64,000 bases of DNA from SZUA-309 sp050185825 (GTDB lineage Bacteria > Pseudomonadota > Gammaproteobacteria > Pseudomonadales > Azotimanducaceae), in NCBI GenBank assembly GCA_050185825.1, contig JBFWZA010000016.1, forward strand, positions 1 through 64,000, in the 5' to 3' direction. Shown here one piece after another: positions 1-8,209 of this stretch; within the stretch, counting starts at the first letter, position 1, and each line of letters starts with the position of its first letter. The position numbers and the translations under genes were made by a program. The notes beneath the pieces were generated by a model. The model did no database searches, was not told the origin of the DNA, and saw only the letters and a program-made list of their open reading frames with translations.

Positions 1-187
1 GGGTGGAGCCGCCGGCGCCGTAGGTGCAGGAAAAGAAGTCCGGGGACGTTTCGCCGAGCCGCGCCACCACCCGGGTGAGGCTGTCCATGGCCGGCTCGGA
101 GCGGGGCGGAAAGAACTCGAAGGACAGCCGCAGCGGCCCGCCGTCGTGTCTGGTGCGCCGGGCGGTGCTGGTGGTCGTGTCGCTCAT
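1..187 (-). CDS. metF: 5,10-methylenetetrahydrofolate reductase, N-terminal part (cut by window edge)
   Basis: The first 62 residues of MetF, the flavoprotein that reduces methylene-THF to 5-methyl-THF for methionine synthesis; the rest lies beyond the left edge. The motif LSFEFFPPR at residues 21-29 is the signature opening of the MTHFR TIM barrel, and CTYGAGGST is reached at the edge. The ATG at 185-187 gives a short polar N-terminus of normal length. The gene follows metK by 53 bp on the same strand, so the two probably form one methionine/SAM-cycle unit. The gap holds a short perfect hairpin without a T-tract. ahcY, often the neighbour of metF, is not between them. Confidence 0.9.
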   Translation of the reverse strand, partial: MSDTTTSTARRTRHDGGPLRLSFEFFPPRSEPAMDSLTRVVARLGETSPDFFSCTYGAGGST

Positions 188-240
188 CTGCCGTTCCGTC
201 GTGTGCCCTGCCGGTTCCCACCCGCCGGGTGGGACGATCC

Positions 241-1395
241 TCAGGCGGCGGCCGCGAGCGCCTCCGCCTTGTCCGTGCGCTCCCAGGTGAACGCCGCCTC
301 GGTGCGGCCGAAGTGGCCGTAGGCAGCGGTCGCCTCGTAGATGGGTCGCTTCAGGTCCAGCATCGCGATGAGGCCGCGTGGCCGCAAATCAAAATGCTCA
401 CGCACCAGTTGAATCAACTTCTCCTCCGGCAGGCGGCCGGTGCCGAAGGTATTGATACTGATCGAGGTGGGCTCGGCCACGCCGATGGCATAGCTCACCT
501 GGATCTCCAGCCGGTCGGCGAGTCCGGCGGCGACCAGGTTCTTGGCCACGTAGCGGCCGGCATAAGCCGCGCTGCGGTCCACCTTGGAGGGGTCCTTGCC
601 GCTGAAGGCGCCGCCACCGTGCCGCGCCATGCCGCCGTAGGTGTCGACGATGATCTTGCGGCCGGTGAGCCCGCAGTCCCCGACCGGTCCGCCGATGACA
701 AATTTGCCGGTCGGGTTGATGAACACCTTGGTGTCGGCGGACAGCCAGTTGCCCGGCAGCACGGGCTTGATGATCTCCTCCATCACGGCTTCGTGGAGAT
801 CCTTCTGAGACACGTCCGGGTCGTGCTGGGTGGAGAGCACCACGGCATCCACGGCCACGGGCTTGCCGTTGTCGTCGTAGCGGAAGGAGAGCTGGCTCTT
901 GGCGTCGGGCCGCAGGAATCCCAGCGTCGACCGACGGGCCTCCGCCTGACGCTGCACCAGGCGGTGCGCATAGGTGATCGGCGCCGGCATGAGCACGTCG
1001 GTTTCGTTGGTGGCGTAGCCGAACATCAGACCCTGATCGCCGGCACCCTGCTCGTGGTCCGCGCTTTCGTCCACCCCCATGGCGATGTCCGCTGACTGCA
1101 GGCCGAGGGCGTTGACCACCGTGCACTCCCGGGCGTCGAAGCCGACTGCCATGGAGTTGTAGCCGATGCGCTCGATGGTGGCCCGGATGACCCGATCCAC
1201 GTCCACCACCGCCTGGGTGCGGATCTCGCCGGCGACGACGACGATGCCGGTCTTGATCAGGGTCTCGCAGGCCACGCGGGACTCCGGGTCCTGGGCCAGC
1301 ATGGCGTCGAGGATGGCATCCGAGATCTGATCGGCCACCTTGTCCGGATGGCCTTCGGAGACGGACTCGGAAGTGAATAGCTGATAGTCGCTCAT
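241..1395 (-). CDS. metK: S-adenosylmethionine synthetase
   Basis: Makes S-adenosylmethionine from methionine and ATP in the cytosol. The 384 residues equal the E. coli enzyme in length. Family motifs are all visible: GHPDKVADQISDAILD near the N-terminus (ATP/methionine site), GAGDQGLMFGYATNET around residue 117-132, GGPVGDCGLTGRKIIVDTYG and the glycine-rich GGGAFSGKDPSKVDRSAAY loop. The ATG at 1393-1395 is the natural start. It is divergent from tkt and lies upstream of metF. A TAGAAT -10-like box at 1488-1493 would give a leader of about 90 nt. I looked there for a SAM riboswitch and could not recognise one. Confidence 0.98.
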   Translation of the reverse strand: MSDYQLFTSESVSEGHPDKVADQISDAILDAMLAQDPESRVACETLIKTGIVVVAGEIRTQAVVDVDRVIRATIERIGYNSMAVGFDARECTVVNALGLQSADIAMGVDESADHEQGAGDQGLMFGYATNETDVLMPAPITYAHRLVQRQAEARRSTLGFLRPDAKSQLSFRYDDNGKPVAVDAVVLSTQHDPDVSQKDLHEAVMEEIIKPVLPGNWLSADTKVFINPTGKFVIGGPVGDCGLTGRKIIVDTYGGMARHGGGAFSGKDPSKVDRSAAYAGRYVAKNLVAAGLADRLEIQVSYAIGVAEPTSISINTFGTGRLPEEKLIQLVREHFDLRPRGLIAMLDLKRPIYEATAAYGHFGRTEAAFTWERTDKAEALAAAA

Positions 1396-1657
1396 GCTGT
1401 TTCCCTGCTCTTTTAGTAAGGAGATTCGACGGGTCTGGCGCCGGTCTGCCGGGCCGCTGGCGGTCCGGGACGGTTGGCGAGCGGGGCATTCTAACCCATT
1501 GAATTGCGGGGTTTGCGCGGAAATGTGTGTGCATTAACGCCCCGCATACCGCGGTGAATTGCGCTCATGAGTCCCATTAACGACAATACGCCGCCTCGTC
1601 GGGACCGAAGCGTCATTCCTGGCTCCGGCGGGGACTGCACACACACCTGGGGGTGAG
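1396..1657. promoter_or_regulatory. Divergent metK/tkt promoter region
   Basis: This 262-bp gap separates the divergent metK and tkt. On the minus strand TAGAAT at 1488-1493 resembles a sigma-70 -10 box, but no good -35 is seen. On the plus strand TTGCGC near 1558 followed 17 bp later by GACAAT is a weak candidate for tkt. The stretch 1490-1590 is clearly less GC-rich than its surroundings, as expected of a promoter region. A purine-rich ribosome site, GGGGGTGAG, ends directly at the tkt ATG. No ORF or RNA gene is recognised here. Confidence 0.45.
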
Positions 1658-3673
1658 ATGTCTTCGAGAACCGAGCGGGCAAACGCCATCCGCGCGCTTG
1701 CCATGGATGCCGTTCAGGCGGCCAATTCCGGTCACCCGGGTGCGCCGATGGGCCTCGCGGACGTGGCCGAGGTCCTCTGGCGGGAGGTGCTCGAGCACAA
1801 TCCGGCGGACCCTGAGTGGTTCAACCGCGACCGGGTGGTGCTCTCCAACGGCCACAGCTCCATGCTGCTCTACGCCGCCCTGCACCTGTCCGGCTATCCG
1901 GTGACGATGCACGACCTCCGGGAATTCCGGCAGCTGCACTCGAAAACGGCCGGGCACCCGGAATACGGCGAGTGTCCGGGCGTGGAGACGACCACCGGGC
2001 CCCTCGGCCAGGGGGTGGCCAACGCCGTCGGCATGGCGCTGGCTGAAGCCCGGCTCGCCCGGGCGTTCAATCGGGACGGCTTCCCGGTGGTGGATCACCA
2101 CACCTGGGTCATTGCCGGTGACGGCTGCCTGATGGAAGGCATCTCCCACGAGGCGGCATCGCTGGCCGGGACGCTGAAGCTCGGCAAGCTGGTTCTCATC
2201 TACGACGACAACGGCATCTCCATCGACGGCCAGGTGGATGCCTGGTTCTCGGAAGACGTGCCGGCCCGCTTCGAAGCCTACGGCTGGCGGGTCATTCGCG
2301 ATGTGGATGGCCAGGATGGGGAGGCGGTGCTGACCGCGCTCAAGCAGGCCAAGGCATCCGACGGGCGTCCCACACTGGTCTGCACCCGGACGACCATCGG
2401 CTACGGCTCGCCCAACAAGGCGGGCACGGCGGACGTCCACGGCGCGGCACTCGGCGCGGACGAGGTGGCATTGGTGCGCAAGCAGCTCAACTGGGGCTGC
2501 GAGCCGTTCGTCGTTCCCGAGCACATCTACCGCGACTGGGACTGCCGGGCGAAAGGCGAGCAGACGCAGGCGGCCTGGTCTGAGCGCTTCGAAGCCTACC
2601 GGGCGGCCCACCCGCAGCTCGCCGCCGAGTTCGAGCGGCGCATGCGGGGCGAGCTGCCCTCCGGCTGGAGCGCGGACCTGGACGCGCTGGCGGCGAGCGC
2701 GCAGCAGGAGGCCAAGGCGCTGGAAACCCGGAAGTCTTCCCAGGCCTGCATCGGCGCCCTGGCAGGACGGCTGCCCGAGCTTTTCGGTGGCTCTGCCGAC
2801 CTCACCGGCTCCAACGGCACGAAGTGGTCAGGTGCTACCGCCGATCGCTACCTGAGCTACGGCGTGCGCGAGTTCGCCATGACCGCGATCACCAACGGCA
2901 TGACGCTGCACGGCGGCTTCCGGCCGTTCGCCGGGACCTTTCTGGTGTTCATGGAGTATGCCCGCAACGCGGTGCGGCTCGCCGCGCTGATGGGCGTGCC
3001 CAACATTCTCGTCTACACCCACGATTCCGTGGCGGTGGGCGAGGACGGCCCTACGCACCAGCCGGTGGAGCAGCTCACCAACCTGCGCACCACCCCGGGG
3101 CTGTCCACCTGGCGGCCGTGCGACACGGTGGAGAGCGCCTTCGCCTGGAAGGCCGCCGTGGCCGCTGCCGATCGGCCGACGGCCCTCATCTTCACCCGTC
3201 AGAAGACCCCCGTGCAGCACCGCGACCCGAGCGCCTTCGCGGACATCGCCCGGGGCGGCTACGTGCTGGTCCGGGAGTCGGGAGATCTGGACGTGATCCT
3301 GATCGCCACCGGGTCGGAGGTATCGCTCGCCGTGGCGGCCGCGGAGCGGCTGGCAGCGGATGGTGTCGGCGCGCGGGTCGTGTCCATGCCCAGCACCGAC
3401 GTTTTCCTCTCTCAGGATGACGCCTACCGCACCTCCGTGCTGCCGGACGCCTGCCGCGCCAGGGTCGCCGTGGAAGCGGCGCATCCGGACTACTGGTACC
3501 GGTTCGTCGGCCTGGACGGCGCGGTGATCGGGATCGACCGGTTCGGGCTGTCCGCGCCTGGCGAGCAGGTGATGGCGGAGCTCGGGATCACCACCGATGC
3601 GGTGGTGGCGGCGGCCCGGCGGGTCGCCCGGGTGCCGGCGCGGATCAGACAGGGGGTCAGTGAACGTGGCTAA
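1658..3673 (+). CDS. tkt: Transketolase
   Basis: A thiamine-diphosphate enzyme of the pentose phosphate (and, if present, Calvin) pathway that moves two-carbon ketol units between sugar phosphates. At 671 residues it is close to the usual 660-670. Visible are the N-terminal substrate loop around NSGHPGAPMG, the ThDP/Mg signature GDGCLMEG...DDNGISIDG, the central pyrimidine-binding domain with GVREFAM and THDSVAVGEDGPTHQP, and a C-terminal domain. The ATG at 1658 has GGGGGTGAG immediately upstream. The stop codon overlaps the start region of pgk, so tkt-pgk-fba is probably one transcript. The gap gene often found between tkt and pgk is missing. Confidence 0.97.
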   Translation: MSSRTERANAIRALAMDAVQAANSGHPGAPMGLADVAEVLWREVLEHNPADPEWFNRDRVVLSNGHSSMLLYAALHLSGYPVTMHDLREFRQLHSKTAGHPEYGECPGVETTTGPLGQGVANAVGMALAEARLARAFNRDGFPVVDHHTWVIAGDGCLMEGISHEAASLAGTLKLGKLVLIYDDNGISIDGQVDAWFSEDVPARFEAYGWRVIRDVDGQDGEAVLTALKQAKASDGRPTLVCTRTTIGYGSPNKAGTADVHGAALGADEVALVRKQLNWGCEPFVVPEHIYRDWDCRAKGEQTQAAWSERFEAYRAAHPQLAAEFERRMRGELPSGWSADLDALAASAQQEAKALETRKSSQACIGALAGRLPELFGGSADLTGSNGTKWSGATADRYLSYGVREFAMTAITNGMTLHGGFRPFAGTFLVFMEYARNAVRLAALMGVPNILVYTHDSVAVGEDGPTHQPVEQLTNLRTTPGLSTWRPCDTVESAFAWKAAVAAADRPTALIFTRQKTPVQHRDPSAFADIARGGYVLVRESGDLDVILIATGSEVSLAVAAAERLAADGVGARVVSMPSTDVFLSQDDAYRTSVLPDACRARVAVEAAHPDYWYRFVGLDGAVIGIDRFGLSAPGEQVMAELGITTDAVVAAARRVARVPARIRQGVSERG

Positions 3674-4853
3674 GGCCGGAACGACACAGGCGCAACCTCG
3701 CGTCGAGATGAAGGACCTGGACCTCGAGGCGAAGCGCGTGCTGATCCGGGAGGATCTGAACGTGCCGATGAAGGATGGCGCGATCACCAACGATGCCCGC
3801 ATCCAGGCGGCATTGCCAACCCTGGAGGCGGCGCTGGCGGCGGGGGCGGCCGTCATCGTCATGTCCCATCTGGGCCGTCCGGAAGAGGGCAAGGTGGACC
3901 CGACGGCCTCCCTGGCGCCGGTGGCGGCCAGGCTCTCCGAGCTGCTCGGCCGTCCGGTGCCGCTGGTTGCCGGCCTGGACTCGGTGGCAGTGGCGCCAGG
4001 CAGCATCGTGCTGCTGGAGAACGTCCGTTTTCTGGTTGGAGAAGGCGCGGATGACGAGGCGCTGTCCAGGCGGCTGGCGGCGCTGGCCGACGTCTTCGTC
4101 ATGGATGCCTTCGCCACCGCCCATCGGGCCCAGGCCTCAACCCACGGGGTGGCCCGGTTCGCCCCGGTCGCCTGCGCGGGGCCGCTGCTGGTGCGCGAGC
4201 TGGAGGCGCTGGAGAAGGCGCTGGCCCATCCCGAGCGGCCGCTGGTCGCCATCGTCGGCGGCGCCAAGGTGTCCACGAAGCTCGAGGTGCTGGGCGCGCT
4301 GGCCGACATCGCCGACCGCATCATCGTCGGCGGCGGCATCGCGAACACCTTCATTGCCGCCGCCGGGTACGGCGTCGGTCGTTCCCTCTACGAGCCGGAG
4401 CTGGTGGCAACCGCGAAGGCCATTGCCGCGAAGGTGGACGTGCCGCTGCCCGTGGACGTGATGGTGGGCAAGGCGCTGGACGGGAACGAAGCCGCCGTGC
4501 TGCGGCCGGTGGACGGCGTCGCGGACGACGAGATGATCCTCGACATCGGCCCGGAGTCGGCCAGAAGGCTGGCGGCACTCCTCGGCGATGCGGGCACCAT
4601 TCTCTGGAACGGCCCCGTCGGCGTGTTCGAGCTCGACCAGTTCGGCGAGGGCACCCGGGTGCTGGGTGAGGCCATCGCGGGAAGTCGCGCCTTTTCAATC
4701 GCCGGAGGCGGGGATACGCTGGCGGCCATCGACAAGTACGGATTGCGCGACGGCATCGGCTACATCTCCACCGCCGGCGGCGCGTTCCTCGAGTTCGTGG
4801 AGGGCAAGACGCTGCCGGCAGTGGCCGTTCTCGCCGAACGGGCCCGGGGTTGA
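3660..4853 (+). CDS. pgk: Phosphoglycerate kinase
   Basis: Transfers phosphate between 1,3-bisphosphoglycerate and ADP, or the reverse during gluconeogenesis or CO2 fixation. RVLIREDLNVPMKDG near the N-terminus is the classical PGK signature. SHLGRPEEG, VGGAKVSTKLEVL and the C-terminal nucleotide loop GGGDTLAAI follow. The start is uncertain: GTG at 3660 (397 aa), GTG at 3666, or ATG at 3708 (381 aa). AGGGGG at 3651-3656 favours one of the two GTGs, which overlap the end of tkt. The N-terminus is then some 15 residues longer than usual. fba follows after 37 bp. Confidence 0.96.
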   Translation: MNVAKAGTTQAQPRVEMKDLDLEAKRVLIREDLNVPMKDGAITNDARIQAALPTLEAALAAGAAVIVMSHLGRPEEGKVDPTASLAPVAARLSELLGRPVPLVAGLDSVAVAPGSIVLLENVRFLVGEGADDEALSRRLAALADVFVMDAFATAHRAQASTHGVARFAPVACAGPLLVRELEALEKALAHPERPLVAIVGGAKVSTKLEVLGALADIADRIIVGGGIANTFIAAAGYGVGRSLYEPELVATAKAIAAKVDVPLPVDVMVGKALDGNEAAVLRPVDGVADDEMILDIGPESARRLAALLGDAGTILWNGPVGVFELDQFGEGTRVLGEAIAGSRAFSIAGGGDTLAAIDKYGLRDGIGYISTAGGAFLEFVEGKTLPAVAVLAERARG

Positions 4854-4890
4854 AGTGTCAGGAAGGTAGTACGGAAAGCAAGGAAGGATC

Positions 4891-5955
4891 ATGGCGCTCA
4901 TCAGCATGCGACAGCTGCTCGACCACGCAGCGGAACACGACTACGGCGTACCGGCGTTCAACGTCAATAACCTGGAACAGATGCGCGCCATCATGGAAGG
5001 TGCGGACGAGACGGACTCGCCCGTCATCGTTCAGGCGTCCGCCGGTGCCCGCAAGTACGCGGGGCCCAACTTCCTGCGCCACCTGATCCTGGCCGCCATC
5101 GAGGAGTTCCCGCACATACCGGTGGTCATGCATCAGGACCACGGCGCTTCCCCGGCCGTCTGCCAGCGTTCCATCCAGCTCGGCTTCTCCTCGGTGATGA
5201 TGGACGGCTCGCTCATGGAGGACCAGAAGACCCCGGCGAGCTACGACTACAACGTGGAAGTGACCCGGCACACCGTGGAGATGGCCCATGCCTGCGGGGT
5301 CTCCGTGGAAGGTGAGCTCGGCTGCCTCGGCTCTCTGGAGACGGGCGAGGCGGGTGAGGAAGACGGGGTGGGCGCAGCCGGCACCCTGTCCAAGGACATG
5401 CTGCTCACGGACCCGGAGCAGGCGGCAGACTTCGTGAAGCGCACGGGCGTCGATGCGCTCGCCATCGCGATCGGCACCTCCCACGGCGCGTACAAGTTCA
5501 CCCGGCCGCCCACCGGCGACATTCTCGCCATCGACCGCGTGAAGGCCATCAACGCGCGCATCCCCAACACCCACCTGGTGATGCACGGCTCCTCCTCGGT
5601 GCCCCAGGACCTGCTCGCCATCATCAACGAGTACGGCGGCGAGATCCCCGAAACCTATGGGGTGCCGCTCGAGGAGATTCAGGAGGGCATCCGTCACGGG
5701 GTGCGCAAGGTGAACATCGACACGGACCTGCGCCTCGCGTCCACCGCCGCGATCCGGAAGTTTCTGGCCACCCACAAGGCGGAGTTCGACCCGCGGAAAT
5801 ATCTGGGTGAGTCACAGAAGGCCATGAAGCAGGTCGTGGTGGACCGCTATCAGGCCTTCGGCACCGCAGGGAACGCGAGCCGGATCCGGCCCATGTCCCT
5901 GGAGCTGATGTTTCACAAGTACGCGGACGGGTCCCTCGCCCAGGTGGTGCACTGA
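4891..5955 (+). CDS. fba: Class II fructose-bisphosphate aldolase, Calvin-cycle subtype
   Basis: A zinc-dependent aldolase that joins or splits dihydroxyacetone phosphate and glyceraldehyde 3-phosphate. The 354 residues and the opening MALISMRQLLDHAAEHDYGVPAFNVNN (read in parts) are typical of the CbbA/FbaA subgroup found in autotrophs and pseudomonads. Zinc ligands are visible in HQDHGAS and in the later histidines of GTSHGAYK and MHGSSSVP. It is last in the tkt-pgk-fba run. The subtype alone does not prove a Calvin cycle, because heterotrophic pseudomonads use the same enzyme, and no RuBisCO genes are in the window. Confidence 0.96.
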   Translation: MALISMRQLLDHAAEHDYGVPAFNVNNLEQMRAIMEGADETDSPVIVQASAGARKYAGPNFLRHLILAAIEEFPHIPVVMHQDHGASPAVCQRSIQLGFSSVMMDGSLMEDQKTPASYDYNVEVTRHTVEMAHACGVSVEGELGCLGSLETGEAGEEDGVGAAGTLSKDMLLTDPEQAADFVKRTGVDALAIAIGTSHGAYKFTRPPTGDILAIDRVKAINARIPNTHLVMHGSSSVPQDLLAIINEYGGEIPETYGVPLEEIQEGIRHGVRKVNIDTDLRLASTAAIRKFLATHKAEFDPRKYLGESQKAMKQVVVDRYQAFGTAGNASRIRPMSLELMFHKYADGSLAQVVH

Positions 5956-5971
5956 CCGCAGCGGACGTGGC

Positions 5972-6925
5972 GTGCGCGGCCAGGGCACATTCGATCCGGA
6001 GTCGCTGACCCGGGTTCTGACGCCGCTGCCTTCCGCCGCGGTGACGGATCCCGCCGTCCTTGCCGACTACTACGGCTTCTATCATCTGGACTTCTCGGCC
6101 TACGTGCCCGGCGTGGCCCACACCGTGGGCTGGCTCACGAGCGGCGCGCACCAGATCGTGGTGCAGCGCTTCGATCACCCGGAGCCCGCCGGCACCGCCG
6201 TGGTCTGCCATGGCTACTACGACCACGTGGGCCTCTACGGCTACCTGATCCGCTTCCTGCTCGAGCAGCGTCTCACGGTGGTCACCTTCGATCAGCCGGG
6301 TCACGGTCTCTCCAGCGGTCCCCGCGCCACCATCGGCAGCTTCGACGAGTACGTGCAGACGCTCGCCGACGTGATCGTGCACCACCAGGCCACCTTAACC
6401 GGGCCCTGGTACATCATCGGCCAGTCCATGGGCGGCGCCATCACCATGGAGTACCTGGCCAGGCAACCGGATCACGGTTTCAGGGAGGTGGTGCTGCTCG
6501 CGCCGCTGATCCGTCCGGCCAACTGGCGAATGGCCCGCTGGGCCTACCTGCTCGCCCGCTACACCATCCGCGAGCGGCCCCGGGTCATCACCGAGAACGC
6601 GGAGAATCCCGAGTTCCTGGCCCTCATGCGCCGTGATCCGCTGGCGCCCATGGTTCTGCCCGTGCAGTGGGTGAGCGCCATGGTCACCTGGATGCGCGCC
6701 TTCGAAGCCCGCGGCGGGCTCCCCTTCGAGCCGCTGGTGGTGCAGGGACACGCGGACCGCACCGTGGACTGGCAGCACAACCTGGCAACGCTCAGGAAGA
6801 TGACCCGGCCCACCGTGCTGGAGATTCCGGCCGCCCGGCATCACCTGGTGAACGAGTCGGATCCCATCCGCGAGCAGATCTTCGACTGGCTGAAACCGAG
6901 GCTTTCGCCCGGCGGGCCTCAGTAG
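5972..6925 (+). CDS. Alpha/beta hydrolase (lysophospholipase-like)
   Basis: A 317-residue alpha/beta-hydrolase with the nucleophile elbow GQSMGG (Ser152), an oxyanion-side motif CHGYYDHVG near residue 79, and the DQPGHGLSSG stretch typical of the PldB/monoacylglycerol-lipase group. A late Asp in QGHADRTVD and a His in PAARHHLVNE complete a plausible triad. There is no signal peptide, so it is probably cytosolic. The start GTG at 5972 lies only 16 bp after fba. The 3' end overlaps the convergent serA by 7 bp. The natural substrate cannot be read from sequence; membrane lipid turnover is a family-based guess. Confidence 0.85.
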   Translation: MRGQGTFDPESLTRVLTPLPSAAVTDPAVLADYYGFYHLDFSAYVPGVAHTVGWLTSGAHQIVVQRFDHPEPAGTAVVCHGYYDHVGLYGYLIRFLLEQRLTVVTFDQPGHGLSSGPRATIGSFDEYVQTLADVIVHHQATLTGPWYIIGQSMGGAITMEYLARQPDHGFREVVLLAPLIRPANWRMARWAYLLARYTIRERPRVITENAENPEFLALMRRDPLAPMVLPVQWVSAMVTWMRAFEARGGLPFEPLVVQGHADRTVDWQHNLATLRKMTRPTVLEIPAARHHLVNESDPIREQIFDWLKPRLSPGGPQ

Positions 6926-8148
6926 AGCACGCGGGTGCGGATGGTGCCGTCCACGGCATCGAGGGCGGCGCGGACGTCCCGGGAGTAGTCGGCCTCGATA
7001 TCGATCACCACGTAGCCGATCTCACCTTTCGTCTGCAGGTACTGGCCCGCCACGTTGACGTTGGCCGCGGACAGGGCCTGGTTGATGGCCGAGAGGATGC
7101 CCGGCGCGTTCCGGTGGATGTGCAGGAGCCGGTGCTGGCCGGGATGCTCGGGCAGGGCCACCTCGGGGAAGTTCACGGCGGTGAGCGTGGAGCCGTTATC
7201 GGAGTAGCGGATGAGCTTTTCCGCCACCTCCAGGCCGATGTTCTCCTGGGCTTCCTGGGTGCTGCCGCCGATGTGCGGGGTGAGGATCACGTTGGGCAGG
7301 CCTCGGAGCTCCGAAACGAACGTCTCGCTGTTGGACTTCGGCTCCTCGGGAAAGACGTCGATGGCCGCACCCAGCAGCTTCCCGGCACGGACGGATGCTG
7401 CCAGGGCCGGGATGTCCACCACGTTGCCGCGTGAGGCGTTGATCAGCACCGCGTGGGGCCTCAGGCGCTGCAGACGTTCCGCGCTCATCAGGTTCACGGT
7501 GCTGCGATTGGCGGGCACGTGCAGGGTGACCACGTCCGCGCTGCCGAGCAGATCGTCCAGGTCGTCGATCTGCCGGGCGTTACCCAGGTTGAGCTTGCGC
7601 ACCACGTCGTAGAACACCACGTTCATGCCGAGCCCCTCGGCCAGCACGCCGAGCTGGGAGCCGATGTTGCCGTAGCCGATCACGCCCAGGGTCTTGCCGC
7701 GGACCTCGTAGGACGCGGCTGCCGACTTCTGCCACACGCCCTGGTGCATGAGGTGGGTCTTCTCCGGCACCCCGCGCAGCAGCAGGATGGCCTCGGCGAG
7801 CACCAGCTCGGCGACGCTGCGGGTATTGGAGTAGGGTGCGTTGAACACCGGTATGCCGCGCACCATGGCCGCGGAGAGATCCACCTGGTTGGTGCCGATG
7901 CAGAAGCAGCCCACGGCCATCAGGCGGTTGGTTCTGGCGAGCACGTCGGCGGTGAGCTGGGTCCGGGAGCGGATACCGAGCATGTGCACGTCGGTGAGCG
8001 CGGCGGCGAGCTCGTCGCCCTGGAGCGCGTGATCGATGCGGGTGACGTTGCTGTAGCCGTCGGCGGTGAGCGCTTCCACGGCGCAGGGGTGGACGCCTTC
8101 CAGCAGCAGGATTCGGATGCGGTCCTTGTCGAAAGAGGTGTCGGTCAC
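6919..8148 (-). CDS. serA: D-3-phosphoglycerate dehydrogenase
   Basis: First enzyme of serine synthesis, oxidising 3-phosphoglycerate with NAD+. E. coli-type SerA reduces 2-oxoglutarate to D-2-hydroxyglutarate to recycle the cofactor. It aligns with E. coli SerA along its length: GCFCIGTNQVDL, the Rossmann motif GVIGYGNIGSQLG, INASRGNVVDI, LTPHIGGSTQEAQENIG and a C-terminal ACT domain ending in VIDIEADYSRD. I chose GTG at 8148 (409 aa, E. coli 410). An upstream ATG at 8187 would add 13 residues, but promoter-like sequence (TTGATC and TATATC) covers it. It is divergent from a D-2-hydroxyglutarate dehydrogenase, which matches its by-product. Confidence 0.96.
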   Translation of the reverse strand: MTDTSFDKDRIRILLLEGVHPCAVEALTADGYSNVTRIDHALQGDELAAALTDVHMLGIRSRTQLTADVLARTNRLMAVGCFCIGTNQVDLSAAMVRGIPVFNAPYSNTRSVAELVLAEAILLLRGVPEKTHLMHQGVWQKSAAASYEVRGKTLGVIGYGNIGSQLGVLAEGLGMNVVFYDVVRKLNLGNARQIDDLDDLLGSADVVTLHVPANRSTVNLMSAERLQRLRPHAVLINASRGNVVDIPALAASVRAGKLLGAAIDVFPEEPKSNSETFVSELRGLPNVILTPHIGGSTQEAQENIGLEVAEKLIRYSDNGSTLTAVNFPEVALPEHPGQHRLLHIHRNAPGILSAINQALSAANVNVAGQYLQTKGEIGYVVIDIEADYSRDVRAALDAVDGTIRTRVLY

Positions 8149-8209
8149 GGCTCGGGGTACCTGTAAAAGGCCGGATATACTAGCCATCCCGCCGCAGGAT
8201 CAAAACGAA
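8149..8209. promoter_or_regulatory. Divergent promoter between serA and the D-2-hydroxyglutarate dehydrogenase gene
   Basis: Within 61 bp there are promoter-like boxes in both directions. On the plus strand TATACT at 8176-8181 is a good -10 box that would start transcription about 20 nt before the ATG at 8210. On the minus strand TTGATC (near 8197-8202) and TATATC, spaced 18 bp, would start transcription near 8165, upstream of the serA GTG at 8148. The two promoters overlap, so one regulator could control both genes. No operator is identified. Confidence 0.5.

Noticed and set aside
188..240. Hairpin CCCACCCGGCGGGTGGG between metK and metF as an SAH riboswitch or terminator
   Set aside because: The gap is only 53 bp, too short for the SAH riboswitch fold, and no T-tract follows the hairpin.
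1396..1490. Possible SAM or SAM/SAH riboswitch in the metK leader
   Set aside because: A leader of about 90 nt with GC-rich inverted repeats exists, but I could not match the conserved cores of any SAM riboswitch class by eye. A covariance-model search would decide.
8148..8187. ATG at 8187 as the serA start
   Set aside because: It would add 13 residues absent from E. coli SerA and it lies within promoter-like sequence; GTG 8148 gives the expected length.
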